Shown: positions 5,399 through 6,567 of the stretch, in pieces
Numbering within the stretch: the stretch's first letter is position 1
Layout of the letters: the number at the start of each line of letters is the position of its first letter
The notes under the pieces: model-generated
Seen by the model: only the letters and a program-made list of their open reading frames with translations
What the model was told of the DNA's origin: nothing
The model's database searches: none
Assembly: GCA_937923585.1 (NCBI GenBank)
Contig: CALDSM010000321.1
Location: forward strand, 1-6,567
DNA length: 6,567 nucleotides
Source of the DNA: an uncultured bacterium
GTDB taxonomy: Bacteria > Hydrogenedentota > Hydrogenedentia > Hydrogenedentales > CAITNO01
Direction of reading: 5' to 3'
Position numbers and translations under genes: made by a program

Positions 5399-5400
5399 TA

Positions 5401-5829
5401 GTGAAGACCTACGTCCCCAAACAGGGGGAAGTTAAGAAAGAATGGCATCTGATAGATGCCACCGGCAAGTCCATGGGCCGGATAGCCGCGGAAGCAGCCA
5501 AGTTGTTGCGCGGCAAGCACAAACCCCAGTTTACCCCGTTCTTGGACTGCGGTGACAATGTGGTCATTATCAATGCCGAGAAGATTCAGATTACCGGCGG
5601 GAAGCTGGCCAAGAAGGTGTATTACAACCATTCCGGGTATCCGGGCGGCCTCAAAGAGACGAAGCTGGGCGAAATGATGCGCAAGCAGCCCACCCGCGCG
5701 CTCGAGACAGCCATCCGTGGCATGCTCCCCCACAACCGGCTGGGCCACAAGCTGGCCGGCCAGTTTCGCGTCTATGCGGGCGCGGAGCACGGGCAGGCCG
5801 CCCAGAACCCCAAGCCGTACGAGTTTTGA
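5401..5829 (+). CDS. rplM: 50S ribosomal protein L13
   Basis: This is a 142-residue protein, the same length as E. coli L13. L13 binds 23S rRNA early in large-subunit assembly. The sequence is canonical along its length: WHLIDATGKSMGRIA (16-30), LLRGKHKPQFTP (35-46), GDNVVIINAEKI (50-61), KVYYNHSGYPGG (70-81), then IRGMLPHN (105-112) and the VYAGAEHGQAAQNP tail. The start is GTG at 5401, with a strong AGGAGG 8 bases upstream; an in-frame upstream extension to 5371 would read through the leader and is not supported. rpsI follows 28 bases after the stop, the standard rplM-rpsI operon. Transcription probably comes from the promoter at 5302-5331. Confidence 0.98.
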   Translation: MKTYVPKQGEVKKEWHLIDATGKSMGRIAAEAAKLLRGKHKPQFTPFLDCGDNVVIINAEKIQITGGKLAKKVYYNHSGYPGGLKETKLGEMMRKQPTRALETAIRGMLPHNRLGHKLAGQFRVYAGAEHGQAAQNPKPYEF

Positions 5830-5857
5830 TCCGCACGATTGCAGGAGATGATTACCC

Positions 5858-6259
5858 GTGAATGACCCCACCACCAAAGAAGTTGTGACCAAGGGACGGC
5901 GCAAACGCGCCACGGCGCGCGTGCGCATCCAGCCGGGTTCCGGCAAGTTTCTTGTCAACGGCAGGCCCGTTGAGGCGTACCTCGCCCGCGAGACCCTGGT
6001 GCAGCTGGCCACCCAGCCGCTCGACCTGACCGGCATGCGCGAGAGTTTTGACGTGCGCGCCCGCTGCGACGGCGGCGGTCTTGCCGGCCAGGCCGGTGCG
6101 CTGCGCCTCGGCATTGCCCGCGCGCTCGTCGAGAACGACGAGAACATGCGGTCCGTCATGCGGTCGGCAGGGCTGCTCACCCGCGATTCCCGCGAGGTGG
6201 AGCGCAAGAAGCCCGGCCAGCCCGGCGCCCGCAAGCGCTTCCAGTTCAGCAAGCGCTAA
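5858..6259 (+). CDS. rpsI: 30S ribosomal protein S9
   Basis: This 133-residue S9 is full length (E. coli 130). S9 sits in the head of the small subunit, and its C-terminal tail reaches the P-site tRNA. Canonical features are GRRKRATARVRI (13-24), GSGKFLVNGRPVEAYL (28-43), a Gly-rich GGGLAGQAGALRLGIARAL segment (72-90) and the universal C-terminus LLTRDSREVERKKPGQPGARKRFQFSKR, ending in the functional SKR. The start is GTG at 5858 with AGGAG (5843-5847) 10 bases upstream. It is co-transcribed with rplM and followed, 41 bases after its stop, by an intrinsic terminator, so the operon appears to end here. Confidence 0.98.
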   Translation: MNDPTTKEVVTKGRRKRATARVRIQPGSGKFLVNGRPVEAYLARETLVQLATQPLDLTGMRESFDVRARCDGGGLAGQAGALRLGIARALVENDENMRSVMRSAGLLTRDSREVERKKPGQPGARKRFQFSKR

Positions 6260-6270
6260 ACCGAACGACG

Positions 6271-6285
6271 CTTCCCTCCGGGAAG
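6271..6285 (+). other. Small hairpin in the rpsI 3' region
   Basis: CTTCCC (6271-6276) pairs with GGGAAG (6280-6285) around a TCC triloop, 11 bases after the rpsI stop and 15 bases before the terminator stem. It is too short and lacks a T-tract to terminate by itself. It may be a stabilising stem at the 3' end of the mRNA, or chance. Confidence 0.35.
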
Positions 6286-6300
6286 ACTCAAGACGAAACG

Positions 6301-6338
6301 AAAAGGATTTCCACCCGAATGCGGGTGGAAATCCTTTT
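6301..6338 (+). terminator. Intrinsic terminator of rplM-rpsI
   Basis: AAAAGGATTTCCACCCG (6301-6317) is perfectly complementary to 6322-6338, giving a 17-bp stem with an AATG loop. The right arm ends in TTTT and continues CTGTTT, a usable U-tract. The A-run at the left foot makes it potentially bidirectional. Confidence 0.92.
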
Positions 6339-6520
6339 CTGTTTGGCATTGGGAGCGCCGGAGCGGGGGGGGGGGTGAACGGAAGTTCCGCTCCGTTTCA
6401 CGGGCCCTGCATTTTGCCCATGTTCCGCGCCCCGCGGAATTCACGGCATCATTTCTTGTCGCATGCGCTTGTTGTGCGTGTTTTACGTATAAAATACGCA
6501 AAACTGTTAATAAATTGACG
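6339..6520. other. Non-coding tail with homopolymer and hairpins, no gene seen
   Basis: No reading frame here has a convincing start, ribosome site or protein-like composition, and no RNA gene is recognised. It holds a run of eleven G (6365-6375), the odd palindrome CGGAAGTTCCG (6380-6390), and a 7-bp hairpin TTCCGCG-CCC-CGCGGAA (6423-6439). The last 45 bases are AT-rich, unlike the rest of the window, and could be the upstream region of the next gene, which lies beyond the contig. Confidence 0.6.
6476..6499. promoter_or_regulatory. AT-rich dyad, possible operator or promoter of the next gene
   Basis: GCGTGTTTTA (6476-6485) and TAAAATACGC (6490-6499) form a 10-bp inverted repeat with one mismatch, around CGTA. 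The right arm contains TAAAAT, a 5-of-6 match to a -10 box; TTGTTG (6469-6474) lies 15 bases before it, a weak -35. An operator overlapping a promoter is plausible, but the gene it would serve is not in the contig. Confidence 0.35.
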
Positions 6521-6567
6521 AGATCGGAAGAGCACACGTCTGAACTCCAGTCACGATCAGATCTCGT
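6521..6567. other. Untrimmed Illumina TruSeq adapter (right contig end)
   Basis: The sequence begins AGATCGGAAGAGCACACGTC and continues as the standard TruSeq read-through adapter, then the index GATCAG (6555-6560) and the first bases of the P7 region. It is the reverse complement of bases 2-48, with the same index. It is library sequence, and genomic DNA ends at 6520. Confidence 0.98.

Noticed and set aside
5371..5400. Ten-codon N-terminal extension of L13
   Set aside because: The AGGAGG spaced 8 bases from the GTG at 5401 and the 142-residue family length fix the start at 5401.
5398..6252. 284-codon minus-strand open frame across rplM and rpsI
   Set aside because: It is antisense to two universally conserved ribosomal protein genes.
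1..6567. 47-bp terminal inverted repeats suggesting a linear plasmid, transposon or phage end
   Set aside because: The repeat is exactly the Illumina TruSeq adapter with an index, so it is a library artefact.

Overview
The window is a complete assembled contig, not a slice of a longer one. Both ends are untrimmed Illumina TruSeq adapter (1-48 and 6521-6567) in inverted orientation with the same index, so the genomic insert is 49-6520. The insert is GC-rich, most genes have Shine-Dalgarno sequences, and the glycosyltransferases look like lipopolysaccharide or cell-surface glycan enzymes. Together with the bactofilin and a YugP-type metallopeptidase, this suggests an uncultured Gram-negative bacterium sequenced as a metagenome or single cell. 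A PVC-related or similar high-GC lineage is plausible, but the sequence alone does not fix the phylum.

Layout. (1) 49-1172, minus strand: a bactofilin gene followed by a zinc metallopeptidase gene. They share an ATGA stop/start overlap, and the peptidase is cut by the contig end. (2) 1173-1417: a divergent control region with a good sigma70-type promoter to the right. A perfect 8-bp dyad sits at its predicted start point. (3) 1418-4869, plus strand: a putative surface-glycan operon with a 66-residue coiled-coil-like protein, two related GT4 glycosyltransferases and a WaaE-like GT2 glycosyltransferase. Two of its gaps hold repeats: a pair of oppositely oriented hairpins (2815-2877), and a GAGCAA hexamer array with an inverted partner (3997-4071). 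(4) 4886-5155, minus strand: a small two-helix membrane protein of unknown function with its own promoter and strong ribosome binding site, convergent with the glycan operon. (5) 5302-6338, plus strand: a rplM-rpsI ribosomal protein operon with promoter, short leader and a strong intrinsic terminator. (6) 6339-6520: non-coding, with a G11 run, small hairpins and an AT-rich dyad that may belong to the next, unseen gene.

The left half appears devoted to the cell envelope: a cytoskeletal scaffold, a membrane protease and glycan assembly. The right half is core translation. I see no clearly new multi-gene system. The items most worth checking are the twin hairpins, the promoter dyad, the coupled bactofilin-peptidase pair and the small membrane protein beside rplM.
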